From NCBI GenBank assembly GCA_009773165.1, contig WOUZ01000008.1, positions 124,001 through 188,000 of the forward strand: DNA of 64,000 nucleotides. The letters run 5' to 3'. The notes under the pieces were generated by a model. It did not search any database, had not been told where the DNA came from, and saw nothing but the letters and a program-made list of their open reading frames with translations. A program made the translations under genes and the position numbers. Of this stretch, positions 53,840 through 63,631 are shown piece after piece. How positions within the stretch are numbered: position 1 is the stretch's first letter; every line of letters begins with the position of its first letter. This stretch comes from Bacteroidota bacterium. GTDB lineage: Bacteria > Bacteroidota > Bacteroidia > Bacteroidales > F082.

Positions 53840-54101
53840 AAATGTTTCGTTATATATCCTTTATAAATTCCATTCAGTGGTTATTACATTTAAGATGGTG
53901 GTAATTCATGCCAAAAACCCGAAAAAATCAAAAAACTACTCGTCTTTAAGTGTGTTTCAAGGGAAGAAAAGTAATTTATAGAGATTTCAACGCTATATAA
54001 AGACTGGCATCCATGATAAATGGATTACCAAATTCACTATTTTTACAGGATTATAAAATGATAAGTTAACATTAGTATCTCGCAAGAACCATTTTCTATT
54101 T

Positions 54102-56954
54102 ATGAAATTGTTGTATTTCAAATTGTTATCATTTTTCTTTTGTGCTTTTTTCATTTGTATAAGCGAAGGAATTTCTCAGCAGCAGTTTACGGTATTCCAC
54201 CATCAGAGCACTTCATATAAAGGAGGAAGTCAAAACTGGGAGATATGTAAAGATGAAAAAGGACGGGTTTTTGTGGCCACGAGCAATGGATTGCTTATGC
54301 TCGATGGAGCGCAACCACGAATGCTTGAAATGAAAGATAAAACGATAATCAGGTCAGTTAAAAGTATAGGTGACAGAGTATACATTGGTTCATTTCAGGA
54401 ATTTGGTTTTTGGCAAGAGGTCCAAAATGGCGAGTGGGAATATACTTCATTGATTCCGCTCGTTGATAAAAGCAGATTTCAAAACGACGAGATCTGGAAA
54501 ATTGTTGAGGCCGACGGCATGGTCTATTTTCAAAGTTTTGGCAACATTTTCAAGTATGATCAAAAAAATGTTGAGCCTTTAGATTTACCCGGTCCGGTTC
54601 TGTTCCTACTAAAGAGTGGTGGCAGAATATTTACCCAGGCAATCAACGGGGCACTTTATGAGTTGATTAACAATAAATTACATCTTATTGAAGGGAGCGA
54701 CTTTTTTGCAACTACCGAAGTAAAATCAATGTTTAAGTTATCCAATGGTCGTTTCGTTATTGGCACAGCATCAATGGGTCTGTATCTATTTGACGGATTA
54801 AACTTTACTGCATGGGACGTCCCTTCGAACCATCTCCTTAAAGAATACAAGATAAACGGAGGAACAATGCTCGGTGACAAAATTATTCTAGGCACAATTC
54901 TTAAAGGTATTTTTGTTCTTGACCAGCAAGGGGAGTTATTGCAGCATCTCAACAGCTCCAATGGACTGCAAAACAATACCGTATTATCACTTTATGCTGA
55001 TAAGGATCTAAACTTATGGGTAGGTTTAGATAAGGGATTTGACTTTATCTGGTTTCATTCTCCTGTTGAAAAAAATAACGAACCCGAAATGGGAAGCTCT
55101 TACACAGCAGCTCTTTACAAAGGAAAACTTTATGTCGGCACAAATCAGGGAGTATTCTACTTTGAAACAAATTCCCGGGGCGATTTTATAAAGCGGGAGT
55201 TTGTTCAGGGCACGCAAGGTCAGGTTTGGTTTTTAAAAGTACTTAATAATCAGTTATATTGCGGACTAAACAATGGAACATATATTATTGACGAACAAAA
55301 ACTGAGAAAAGTCAGCAGCATTAACGGGGGCTATAACCTGAAACCATTTCGCGTTGGTGAAGAAGAGTTGATGCTTCAAAGCACGTACAATGAAATCGTT
55401 GTTTTTAAGAAAGTTGATGACATCTGGACCTTTGCCCGAAGTCTGAATGGTTTTATAGCTCCTGCCCGCTTTCTGGAAGTTGATCATATGGGAAACATGA
55501 TACTTGGCCATAGTATAAAAGGTTTATACCTCCTAAAAGCAGATCCTTTGTTCGAGACAGTGGTTGAAAACAAGCTTTTAGGGTTTGAAGAGGGTCTTAG
55601 TTTTCAGACCAACCGAGTTTTTAAAGTTGACAATCGGATTGTAGTTCCATCTGGTGAACAGCTATTTGAATGGGATGCAGTATCATGCAAATTTTCACCC
55701 TGGGACACCTTAAATAAACAATTAGGAAGTTTTGCATGTGCAGAAACAATTATTCCAATTGGGTTAAACACTTATTGGTTCATTAAAAAAGACGAAATAG
55801 GGATGTTTGAGATCAGATTCGATAAAGCCAGACTGATATATAGAATTATTCCAGAAATGTTTGATTTACAGTTGGTTGATTTAAATGAAAGTATTGTAGA
55901 TATTACAAATAACAAGCAACTCATTTGTCTGGAGGATGGATTTGGGATACTTGACCTGACAAAAATGACTCAACTAAATACTGTTTCCAATCCTCCTGAA
56001 ATGAAACAAATACTTTTCAGTCAGGCATCCGGAAATAAGAAACTTGCCTTTAACACTTTGCTGAAACATAAGCCTCAGCTTTCTAACGGGTATAATAACG
56101 CAACCTTATCATTTTCAATGACGGAAATGACGGGGCGACTGGCATATTATCAATATTATCTGGAAGGATTGGAAAATTCATGGTCGAAGTGGAACACCTC
56201 CACCAAAATTACATACACACGTCTTCCTCCAGGCAATTACACTTTTAACGTGAGAGGGCTCACATCTGTTGGAATGCCCACTGAAACCACTTCTGTAACT
56301 TTCAAAATTCGTCCGCCCTGGTACCTTTCGTGGTATGCATATGCTGGCTATGTTATACTCACTATTGCATTTTTTCTGTTGTTATGGCACAGCTACCGAC
56401 GCAGGCAATGGCTTCGGCAGGAGAAAGCGCTTAAAGAAGAAAATGAACTGATGAAATCAAAAAGCAGTCAGGCTGAAGCTGAACTATTCAAACTCTCAAA
56501 TGACAAACTGCATACAGAAATCACAATGAAAAACATGGAGTTGGCAAAAAACACCATGGCCATGATTAAAAAAAATGAACTCTTGATTGAAATCAGGAAA
56601 GAATTAAACCAACAAAAGGAAGAACTTGGCAGCCGGCTTCCAACAAAATACTATTCTAAAATTAGTAAGTTAATCGAAACCAGTATCAATAGTGAACATG
56701 ATTGGGAAATGTTTGAATATCTTTTTGATCAGGCTCATGAAAACTTTTTTAAACGGCTCAAACAAGCGTACCCCGAACTGACACCCAGCGATTTCCGTCT
56801 ATGTGCTTACCTGCGAATGAACCTCACCTCCAAAGAAATAGCGCCTTTGCTCAATATCACTATCAGAGGTATTGAAGAAAAGCGCTACCGGCTTCGTAAA
56901 AAAATCAATTTACAACCTGATCAAAATCTGACAGAATTTATCATTAATTTTTAA
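54102..56954 (+). CDS. membrane-spanning sensor-regulator: beta-propeller, Y_Y_Y domain and LuxR-like HTH
   Basis: A 950-residue protein with a signal peptide, about 640 residues of propeller-like repeats (NWEICKDEKGRVFVATSNGLLML; LSLYADKDLNLWVGLDKGF), a Y_Y_Y (three-Tyr) domain about 660-735 (YYLEGLENSWSKWN), one membrane helix about 740-765, an amphipathic coiled coil (RQEKALKEENELMKSK) and a C-terminal LuxR/GerE-like HTH (LTPSDFRLCAYLRMNLTSKEIAPLLNITIRGIEEKRYRLRKK, about 885-945). There is no histidine kinase or receiver domain, so it is a one-piece regulator. The ligand is probably extracellular; targets unknown. Convergent with the large T9SS gene. Confidence 0.85.
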   Translation: MKLLYFKLLSFFFCAFFICISEGISQQQFTVFHHQSTSYKGGSQNWEICKDEKGRVFVATSNGLLMLDGAQPRMLEMKDKTIIRSVKSIGDRVYIGSFQEFGFWQEVQNGEWEYTSLIPLVDKSRFQNDEIWKIVEADGMVYFQSFGNIFKYDQKNVEPLDLPGPVLFLLKSGGRIFTQAINGALYELINNKLHLIEGSDFFATTEVKSMFKLSNGRFVIGTASMGLYLFDGLNFTAWDVPSNHLLKEYKINGGTMLGDKIILGTILKGIFVLDQQGELLQHLNSSNGLQNNTVLSLYADKDLNLWVGLDKGFDFIWFHSPVEKNNEPEMGSSYTAALYKGKLYVGTNQGVFYFETNSRGDFIKREFVQGTQGQVWFLKVLNNQLYCGLNNGTYIIDEQKLRKVSSINGGYNLKPFRVGEEELMLQSTYNEIVVFKKVDDIWTFARSLNGFIAPARFLEVDHMGNMILGHSIKGLYLLKADPLFETVVENKLLGFEEGLSFQTNRVFKVDNRIVVPSGEQLFEWDAVSCKFSPWDTLNKQLGSFACAETIIPIGLNTYWFIKKDEIGMFEIRFDKARLIYRIIPEMFDLQLVDLNESIVDITNNKQLICLEDGFGILDLTKMTQLNTVSNPPEMKQILFSQASGNKKLAFNTLLKHKPQLSNGYNNATLSFSMTEMTGRLAYYQYYLEGLENSWSKWNTSTKITYTRLPPGNYTFNVRGLTSVGMPTETTSVTFKIRPPWYLSWYAYAGYVILTIAFFLLLWHSYRRRQWLRQEKALKEENELMKSKSSQAEAELFKLSNDKLHTEITMKNMELAKNTMAMIKKNELLIEIRKELNQQKEELGSRLPTKYYSKISKLIETSINSEHDWEMFEYLFDQAHENFFKRLKQAYPELTPSDFRLCAYLRMNLTSKEIAPLLNITIRGIEEKRYRLRKKINLQPDQNLTEFIINF

Positions 56955-56957
56955 AAA

Positions 56958-56988
56958 ATTAGTGCCTCATTATTCTAGAGGCACTAAT
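56958..56988 (-). terminator. hairpin terminator between convergent genes
   Basis: 11-base perfect stem ATTAGTGCCTC / GAGGCACTAAT with a 9-base loop. An A-rich tract on its left gives a U run for the minus-strand gene. There is no T run on the plus side. Confidence 0.75.
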
Positions 56989-57002
56989 CTTAGTACAGGA
57001 AA

Positions 57003-60000
57003 TTATTCTTTGATGAATTTGGTTGTATAAACTGCTTTATCCGTTGTAAACTGGAGAATATAAACACCCTTTTGCAGATAACTGATATCCAATACATTAT
57101 TATCAATTCGTGCCATTTTAACGATCACTCCTTTTAAGTCGAATATCCGAATCTCACCGGCCTCAGTACCCCTAACAGTGATAACACCTTTTGCAGGATT
57201 GGGATAGATTTCCAAAGGTTTTGCGTCTGTTTCAAAAATACCTGCTGCATCACGCACCAAAGATGGCACTTCCGATGGACTAAAGGCGCGGTTATATACC
57301 CTCACTTCATCAATAATACCTTTAAAATAAGCATTATCACCTGCAACTTTATAGCCCATAGTGAAAGGCATGCTATTTAGATGAATATTACCTGTTAAAC
57401 TAACCGAATTTTTGAGCACCCCATTCACATAAATACGTTGTTCCGTACCGTCATAAACACCAGTTATATGGTACCAACTACCTGCAACAGGTTTTATATT
57501 GGAATTCAAATTATGTACGCCATCAGTATTCAAATGGAATAAAATAGTACCTGTTCCATCGCAAGCAAATTGTAACCCGTATGCATCACCTCCCTTCATT
57601 AATATATCCTCAAAACAAGCTGGTTCCTCGTCATGTCGTATCCAACAAGAGATAGTAAGCTTATTTGTAAGGTTAAAATCTTGATGATGAGGCACTTCAA
57701 TATAATCATCCGTACCATCAAAGCTATACGCCTGATTTGATGAACCGAAGCGATCGTCAACCAACACTGCCTGATTTACTGTACCATGATGGTCTCTTCC
57801 GCCTAAATCCTCCGCATTCCCATTAAAAGGATAATAGGCAATAAGTCCATCACGAATAGAACCAACATTCGTGGCTACAATAAAGTCTGATTTCATTTCT
57901 TCGTCATTAACAATACCGTTGCCAACTACAAGCGATACACTGTAAACTCCGGGATTTTGATAAACTTTCACAGGATTTTGCTCTGTACTGCTGGTTCCAT
58001 CGCCAAAGTCCCATTGCCATGTAGTCACATTTCGTTGCGCTTTTGGTGGCATTGGGTCTTTATTGTTATCGGGCGAGCTTGATTGGATGGTGTTAATGAT
58101 GGTAATTTGACCTGTACTGCCATCAACATCGCAGATATACCAATACAATCCTGAACCACTTGTTGGTACCTGAAGGGTATTTAGTAAACCATTCTGGTTA
58201 TATATCTGTACTACTGCACTCGAAGTTGTGATATCAGGTGAAGTGGAGTAATTATAGATATAATACTTGTAGACCCCCGGATACATCTCATAAATTGTCA
58301 TTGTTTCAGGGCCATAACTATCTGTGTCGTCATGATCAAGTGCAGCATAAGGTGCGCTGGTGGCACTTCCCTGACTGCTGTAATAAACATGATAGCTGTA
58401 CCCCTCAATCTCAGGTGTTTGTAAGTGAGAATCGAGGTCGGTAGGCAGTGCTCCCCAGTTCAAAACAAAGCGCAGATTTCCTTCGGCCAATGTTTGTGAG
58501 AGAGAAATGTTCAAATTGAGCGATTGTCCCTGCTCAATAACGATATTGTTATTCACATAGGTTATATATCCGGTTTTTGAACAAACAACAGTACTCGCAC
58601 CATCACTTGATTGATCGAAGAATTGAACCGAAAGAGGGACTGTTCCCTGACGCGTACTTGCATTAAAGCCTGCTGTTAGCGCTCCTAAAGGAATGTTCTC
58701 AATCGTATAATTTCCTGCAGCGTTAGTAACTGCAGAAATACCAGCTATCGATACAGTTGCACCTTCAATAGGGCTGCCAGTTGCGGCATCGGTAACCATA
58801 CCGGTTAGAATTGCTGTTCCACCATTAACTGTGATGTAATTCATTTTTGTTTCTGTGTCGCTACCAGTGCCATTTCCAACTGTTAATGACACTGAGTATG
58901 TTCCTCCGATTGAATATATCTTATTTGGGCTCTGCTCAGTACTTGTCGTTCCGTCACCAAAATTCCATAACCAGGAAGTAACATTGCGGTTTTCCTTTTT
59001 CTTTGGAGGCATTACATCGCTTTTATTTCCTGGAGGCATAGTTTGAATGGTATTTACAATACTGATCTGCCCTGTGGTACCATTAACATCACACACATAC
59101 CAGTAGAGTCCGTCGCCTTCTGTTGGAATTTGCATCGTGTGTAAAAGTCCGCTCTGATTATAAATTTGAATGACTGCATCAGAAGTTGTAATCGCAGGAG
59201 AATTGGAGTAATTATAAATATAATAATTATATGTTCCTGGAAACATTTGGTAAATTGTCATCGTTTCGGGACCATATCCTGTTGTAACATCGTGATCCAG
59301 TGCAGCATAAGGAGCCGAGGAAACACTACCTTCATAACTATAATAAACGTGATAAGTTTGACCTTCAATATCAGGAGTCAAAAGATGGGAATCCAGATCA
59401 GAAGGTGATGCACCCCAATTGATTACAAATCGCAGTTCGCCTTCGGTCAAAGTTGGTGATAAAGAAATATTTATTGTGAGTGTCTGTCCCTGAGGAACTA
59501 CAATATTGTTGTTGCTATATGTGCTATATCCTGTTTTAGAACACGTAAGGGTATGAGATCCATCACTCGACTGATCAAAGAACTGGACTTCGAGTGGAGC
59601 ATCACCTGAAGTTGTACTTGCATTGAAGGCTGCGGTAAGCGCTCCGATCGGGATGTTTGCAATGGAATAGTTACCTGCTGCGTCGGTTGTTGTTGAATAA
59701 CCAGCAATACTCACCAGTGCTCCCTCAATTGGATTGCCATTGAGTGCATCAGTAACTAATCCTGACAAAGTACCTGTTCCTGTTGCGGATGGCAATGTGA
59801 AGTTTCTTGTGACAGTAGTTCCTGCAACAAGATCAACCAAATGTGAAATGCTGGTATATCCCGATTTTGAAGCAGTTACATAAACCAAACCAGCCGGAGC
59901 TCCGCTTAATGTGTAATTTCCCGATGCATTAGTTGTTGTTGAAACAGCTCCACCAGCATTTACTGTAGCACCCGAAATGGGATTTCCGCCTTCATCAGTG

Positions 60001-61652
60001 ACAATACCTGTTACCGTGCCAGTGTTTTGGAATCCAGTTGCATTGATGAGAATTTTGATAAAATCAAGCGCAAATCCATCAGGGACATTGTTAACAGGGT
60101 CATCGATCAAAATACTTACTGTTCCATCAGCAAAGAGTTGATTAAATTCAGCAGGCAATTGAGCTGTAATAAGTTTACCAATAGGACCTGTTTGGTTCAA
60201 ACTATTTATGATACTTTCCAAAATAGGCACGCGCACTCCGTCTATAGTTACGAGAAAAACATTTGGCCCAAACACTCCAGCTTGAAAATCATCTACAAAA
60301 AGCTGTAAAGTAACTGTCTGAATAGTAACAGATTGTAGATTATAACTCAGAACAACCGGACGCGGAGTGTTTTCAGGTCGGGATGTAGTGCTCGTGTAAC
60401 CATCTTTTGAAGGTGATGAGTAATTGAACCCTGAGATAACCATAATCCGGTCAGTACCATCGGGATCATCAGCCTCTGGAAAGAAAGGGTACCCATGCGC
60501 TGGAGTATTCTGACCAGTGAAAGGATCAAATCCGGCAGGCCAACCAAAACCAAGGTTATCCACATCACCTGTCCGATGCATTAGCGCTGCTTCAGGAGTA
60601 TTATATAATGTAATCGTTGTGGCTGTCCAGTCATCGCCTCCCCCGCTACCGGAAGCTGTTGTAAAAGAAATCTGATTACCATAAGCAGTTCCAGCACTAT
60701 TGGTTGCATAGGCGCGAACAAAATAAGGTGTGTTAGCAGTAAGACCTGTAAGACTTGAACTGAAACTTCCTGTTCCTGTACCATTGCTGGTTATGCCCAA
60801 ATTACTTGCAACTGTTGGATTTTGAGAAGTACTCCAAACAACACCACGATTTGTAACTGAGGCTCCACCATCAGCACTTATATTACCTCCCGAAACAGCG
60901 GTTGTTTGTGTGATTGAAGTAGCAGTTGAAGTTGTTAGTGTGGGCAGGCTCGCCTGATCAGTGGTCGTAACACTAAAATCATCCACCATAAATATAAAAG
61001 CATCATCTGATACGCATTGAATCCCAATGTACACATTTTGTCCATTATAGGCATCAAGATTGAAAGTCTTTTGTTCCCAGGCAGTTGCGGGAGCAGTGAG
61101 GTAATTACTACCACTTATAATCGTAAAACTCGAAGGATTTGTATTCGTAGTTGAAACTCCTACTTTATACCGTTCAAGTCCATACTGATCGGTATAAGAT
61201 TTCACCCAGAACGAAACAGAAGAGTTAGAGCCCAGACTCACTTGGGGTGAAATCAACCAGTCGTTATTAGCGCCATCAGTGGAGGCAAAGCTAGCCGCGA
61301 ATTTGCTTCCGGTATGAGGCAAAATTGCAGCATTGGTTAACGGAGGCGTGGTCACTGCCGGGTTAAAAACAATAAATGCCATGGCTTGGCCCGAATTTGG
61401 AAAAGTAACTCCTTCAATTCCATAAGTTGATTTTTGATCCACATCAACTGTAGTCCATGGGGCAAAACTTATGTTAAAATCAGGATAGGTTTCAAAGCCA
61501 TCTGTAAGATTTGCAGTCCCTTCTACAGTCTTATTTTCAAATACCTGGTGATAAACTGAAGAGGAAGGCTGCACATGTGTTCTTGATAGAGATTGTGCAA
61601 AAGTTGCGATCGAAAATACGAGCAACACAACTAACAATACATGTTTTTTCAT
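57003..61652 (-). CDS. 1549-residue T9SS-secreted multidomain surface protein
   Basis: Order: signal peptide (1-19, LLVVLLVFSIATFAQ); cleaved-adhesin/MAM-like domain (about 50-228, ending VDDFSV); FN3-like domain (236-330, ANTPYFVRAYATNSAGT); an unassigned region (340-540); an intact CarboxypepD-like domain (about 543-622); two long tandem copies (about 625-942 and 943-1260) mixing CarboxypepD-like, PKD-like and a DUF2135/YfaP-like domain (WGASPSDLDSHL); a LamG/concanavalin-like domain (1262-1470, DGLIAYYPFNGNAEDL); and a T9SS type A sorting domain (1478-1549, LEIYPNPAKG). No catalytic site is seen. Likely an adhesin or glycan-binding surface protein. The next regulator gene is convergent. 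Confidence 0.85.
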   Translation of the reverse strand: MKKHVLLVVLLVFSIATFAQSLSRTHVQPSSSVYHQVFENKTVEGTANLTDGFETYPDFNISFAPWTTVDVDQKSTYGIEGVTFPNSGQAMAFIVFNPAVTTPPLTNAAILPHTGSKFAASFASTDGANNDWLISPQVSLGSNSSVSFWVKSYTDQYGLERYKVGVSTTNTNPSSFTIISGSNYLTAPATAWEQKTFNLDAYNGQNVYIGIQCVSDDAFIFMVDDFSVTTTDQASLPTLTTSTATSITQTTAVSGGNISADGGASVTNRGVVWSTSQNPTVASNLGITSNGTGTGSFSSSLTGLTANTPYFVRAYATNSAGTAYGNQISFTTASGSGGGDDWTATTITLYNTPEAALMHRTGDVDNLGFGWPAGFDPFTGQNTPAHGYPFFPEADDPDGTDRIMVISGFNYSSPSKDGYTSTTSRPENTPRPVVLSYNLQSVTIQTVTLQLFVDDFQAGVFGPNVFLVTIDGVRVPILESIINSLNQTGPIGKLITAQLPAEFNQLFADGTVSILIDDPVNNVPDGFALDFIKILINATGFQNTGTVTGIVTDEGGNPISGATVNAGGAVSTTTNASGNYTLSGAPAGLVYVTASKSGYTSISHLVDLVAGTTVTRNFTLPSATGTGTLSGLVTDALNGNPIEGALVSIAGYSTTTDAAGNYSIANIPIGALTAAFNASTTSGDAPLEVQFFDQSSDGSHTLTCSKTGYSTYSNNNIVVPQGQTLTINISLSPTLTEGELRFVINWGASPSDLDSHLLTPDIEGQTYHVYYSYEGSVSSAPYAALDHDVTTGYGPETMTIYQMFPGTYNYYIYNYSNSPAITTSDAVIQIYNQSGLLHTMQIPTEGDGLYWYVCDVNGTTGQISIVNTIQTMPPGNKSDVMPPKKKENRNVTSWLWNFGDGTTSTEQSPNKIYSIGGTYSVSLTVGNGTGSDTETKMNYITVNGGTAILTGMVTDAATGSPIEGATVSIAGISAVTNAAGNYTIENIPLGALTAGFNASTRQGTVPLSVQFFDQSSDGASTVVCSKTGYITYVNNNIVIEQGQSLNLNISLSQTLAEGNLRFVLNWGALPTDLDSHLQTPEIEGYSYHVYYSSQGSATSAPYAALDHDDTDSYGPETMTIYEMYPGVYKYYIYNYSTSPDITTSSAVVQIYNQNGLLNTLQVPTSGSGLYWYICDVDGSTGQITIINTIQSSSPDNNKDPMPPKAQRNVTTWQWDFGDGTSSTEQNPVKVYQNPGVYSVSLVVGNGIVNDEEMKSDFIVATNVGSIRDGLIAYYPFNGNAEDLGGRDHHGTVNQAVLVDDRFGSSNQAYSFDGTDDYIEVPHHQDFNLTNKLTISCWIRHDEEPACFEDILMKGGDAYGLQFACDGTGTILFHLNTDGVHNLNSNIKPVAGSWYHITGVYDGTEQRIYVNGVLKNSVSLTGNIHLNSMPFTMGYKVAGDNAYFKGIIDEVRVYNRAFSPSEVPSLVRDAAGIFETDAKPLEIYPNPAKGVITVRGTEAGEIRIFDLKGVIVKMARIDNNVLDISYLQKGVYILQFTTDKAVYTTKFIKE
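57871..58823 (-). repeat. tandem module copy B inside the large T9SS gene
   Basis: About 317 codons that parallel copy A domain by domain: GMVTDAATGSPIEGATVSIAG..., FNASTRQG...VQFFDQSSDGA, YFNNN/NNNIV..., DLDSHLQTPEIEG, then WDFGDGTSSTEQNP. The copies differ at many positions, so the duplication is not recent. Confidence 0.8.
58825..59778 (-). repeat. tandem module copy A inside the large T9SS gene
   Basis: About 318 codons: GLVTDALNGNPIEGALVSIAG, FNASTTSGDAPLEVQFFDQ, SKTGYSTYSNNNIVVPQGQ, DLDSHLLTPDIEG, WNFGDGTTSTEQSP. Same order as copy B. Confidence 0.8.
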
Positions 61653-61839
61653 GATTAAATAATTTGGTTGGCGTAAAATTATACGAATCTCTAATTAAAC
61701 ACAACTATTTGAAGCAATCAAGAATCGTTATAAATAAGGGAAAATCAGTTCAATGAATGATCAATCTTGATCAACAAAAAAAGAAGGTATAAAAAACTAA
61801 ATGAGTCTAATTTAAAGGGCATAATTGCCGATTTTAGAC

Positions 61840-63600
61840 TTAAATTTCGGCTTCCAAACCCAGTTCATCTTTAAACAGTCTCAGCATCGGACGATGCGCC
61901 GCCATTTTCTCAAATTTCTCACGGTCGGTATACGCTTCTTTGTCAACGGGAGCTTCAACAAGTACAGGATCAAGGGTAATTAAGGTATTACTCAGATTGT
62001 TTTTGAGAAAATCAAGCAACGCATTCATTTTCAACTTATCAGCAAGCAGTAAATTATTATCAACTTTAAAGCGTATGACATAATCTGATGATATTTCAGG
62101 CTCATATTTCAATAAAGCAAGAGCAAAACTTGGTGAAGATTCCTTGTGGGTCTGAGCAAATGAATTCCAAAAATGATTCAAATCAGTTTTAGAGAAACTT
62201 GACTCTAAAACAACAGGAACTTCATCTTTTTTTTCGGCTGCTTCTAAAGCCGCATTAATTGAAAACATGCCGGTCTTTGGTTTTACAACGGCTTGAGCAA
62301 CATTCTCTTTTTGGATAACCGTTGCGCTGCCAGTAGGATTGCTACGTATTAAAGGCGCTGGATTTGGAGTGGCTTGAACAGCATGTGCAACATTGGCAGG
62401 AGCGGTACTTTTTGCGACAGGAACTGAAGGTGCTGCAACATTGACCTGAGGCGTGGCAGGTGCTGCAGCCAATGGAGCAGGTGTTTTATGATCATCCGAA
62501 GGAGCAGGCTTTGTGATCCCACAAATCTGAAGCATGGCAATTTCAACAAGCAAACGCTTGCTACTGCTCCTTGCATAATTTAAGTCGCATTGATTTTGAA
62601 TTTCTAAAGCCTTCAATAGAAATGCACTATTGCAAAAAGCAGCCTGATTTGCATAGCGATCACGCAAAGATTGTGAAGTCTCGAGCAAAGAGGTTGTAGC
62701 AGGATCTTTACTTACCAGTAGGTTTCTTAAATGACTTCCCAATCCGGTCACAAAATGCTGACCATCAAACCCGTTGTCAATAATTTCATTCAACCTTAAC
62801 AATACGCCGGTGGTGTTACTTTGCAACATATCAGCTGTCATGCTGAAATAATAGTCATAATCCAGCACATTGAGATTATCAATAACATTCTTGTAAGATA
62901 TCGAGCTTCCGGAGAAACTCACCATCTGATCAAAAATCGAAAGTGCATCCCGCAGCGCTCCATCGGCTTTTTGGGCAATAATATTAAGTGCATCATGTTC
63001 AGCTTCAACATTTTCCTTTTGAGCAACATAATGAAGATGCTGAACGATATCATCAACCGTTATGCGTTTGAAATCGAAAATCTGACAACGCGATAAAATT
63101 GTAGGAATGATTTTATGTTTCTCGGTAGTAGCAAGAATGAATTTTGCGTATGAAGGCGGCTCTTCCAATGTTTTCAAAAAGGCGTTAAAGGCGGCTGAAG
63201 ACAGCATGTGAACCTCATCAATGATATAGATTTTATATTTTCCAACCTGAGGAGGAATGCGTACCTGATCAACAAGTGCCCTGATATCATCAACGGAGTT
63301 ATTGGAAGCCGCATCAAGCTCATGAATATTAAATGAAGCGGAATTTCGGAAAGAAACACATGATTCACATTTATCGCAGGCTTCCATTTCAGGGCTTGGA
63401 TTCAGACAGTTGATAGTTTTTGCCATAATACGGGCGCAGGTTGTTTTTCCAACACCTCTGGGTCCTGTAAACAAAAAAGCCTGAGCAAGAATATTGTTTC
63501 GAATAGCATTCTTTAATGTTGAAGTTATAGCCGTTTGACCTACAACCATATCAAAGGTTGCAGGGCGGTATTTACGGGCAGAAACGATAAACTGTTCCAT
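61840..63600 (-). CDS. dnaX: DNA polymerase III gamma/tau subunit
   Basis: A 586-residue clamp-loader ATPase. Walker A GPRGVGKT (46-53), zinc-binding Cys65, Cys75, Cys78, Cys81, Walker B IYIIDEVHML (about 124-133) and the sensor region TEKHKIIPTILSRC are clear. Residues about 380-450 are a proline/alanine-rich linker, and the last 120 residues would carry the tau-specific part. A run of eight As encodes E456-K457-K458; a slip there gives a short gamma-like product of 459 residues. A -7 box is at 63624-63631. The chain ends at 61840. Confidence 0.93.
   Translation of the reverse strand: MEQFIVSARKYRPATFDMVVGQTAITSTLKNAIRNNILAQAFLFTGPRGVGKTTCARIMAKTINCLNPSPEMEACDKCESCVSFRNSASFNIHELDAASNNSVDDIRALVDQVRIPPQVGKYKIYIIDEVHMLSSAAFNAFLKTLEEPPSYAKFILATTEKHKIIPTILSRCQIFDFKRITVDDIVQHLHYVAQKENVEAEHDALNIIAQKADGALRDALSIFDQMVSFSGSSISYKNVIDNLNVLDYDYYFSMTADMLQSNTTGVLLRLNEIIDNGFDGQHFVTGLGSHLRNLLVSKDPATTSLLETSQSLRDRYANQAAFCNSAFLLKALEIQNQCDLNYARSSSKRLLVEIAMLQICGITKPAPSDDHKTPAPLAAAPATPQVNVAAPSVPVAKSTAPANVAHAVQATPNPAPLIRSNPTGSATVIQKENVAQAVVKPKTGMFSINAALEAAEKKDEVPVVLESSFSKTDLNHFWNSFAQTHKESSPSFALALLKYEPEISSDYVIRFKVDNNLLLADKLKMNALLDFLKNNLSNTLITLDPVLVEAPVDKEAYTDREKFEKMAAHRPMLRLFKDELGLEAEI
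62227..62234 (-). other. A8 slippage site in dnaX, possible gamma-producing frameshift
   Basis: On the coding strand: GA-AAAAAA-A-G, eight As in all, followed by G-A-T-G-A. In the zero frame it reads E-K-K-D-E. A -1 slip, or one extra transcribed A, gives E-K-K-R then UGA. This parallels the E. coli and Thermus dnaX tau/gamma slippage sites. Confidence 0.55.
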
Positions 63601-63623
63601 GAAATGAGTCGTGTTTTGATCTT

Positions 63624-63631
63624 CAAAAGTA
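63624..63631 (-). promoter_or_regulatory. -7 promoter box (TACTTTTG) of dnaX
   Basis: TAnnTTTG match 23 bases upstream of the ATG at 63600. Confidence 0.6.

Noticed and set aside
53840-54101. Spacer between the second EamA gene and the sensor-regulator gene
   Set aside because: AT-rich, no open frame or RNA structure; the TATTTTTA sequence near 54042 lacks the final G of the -7 box.
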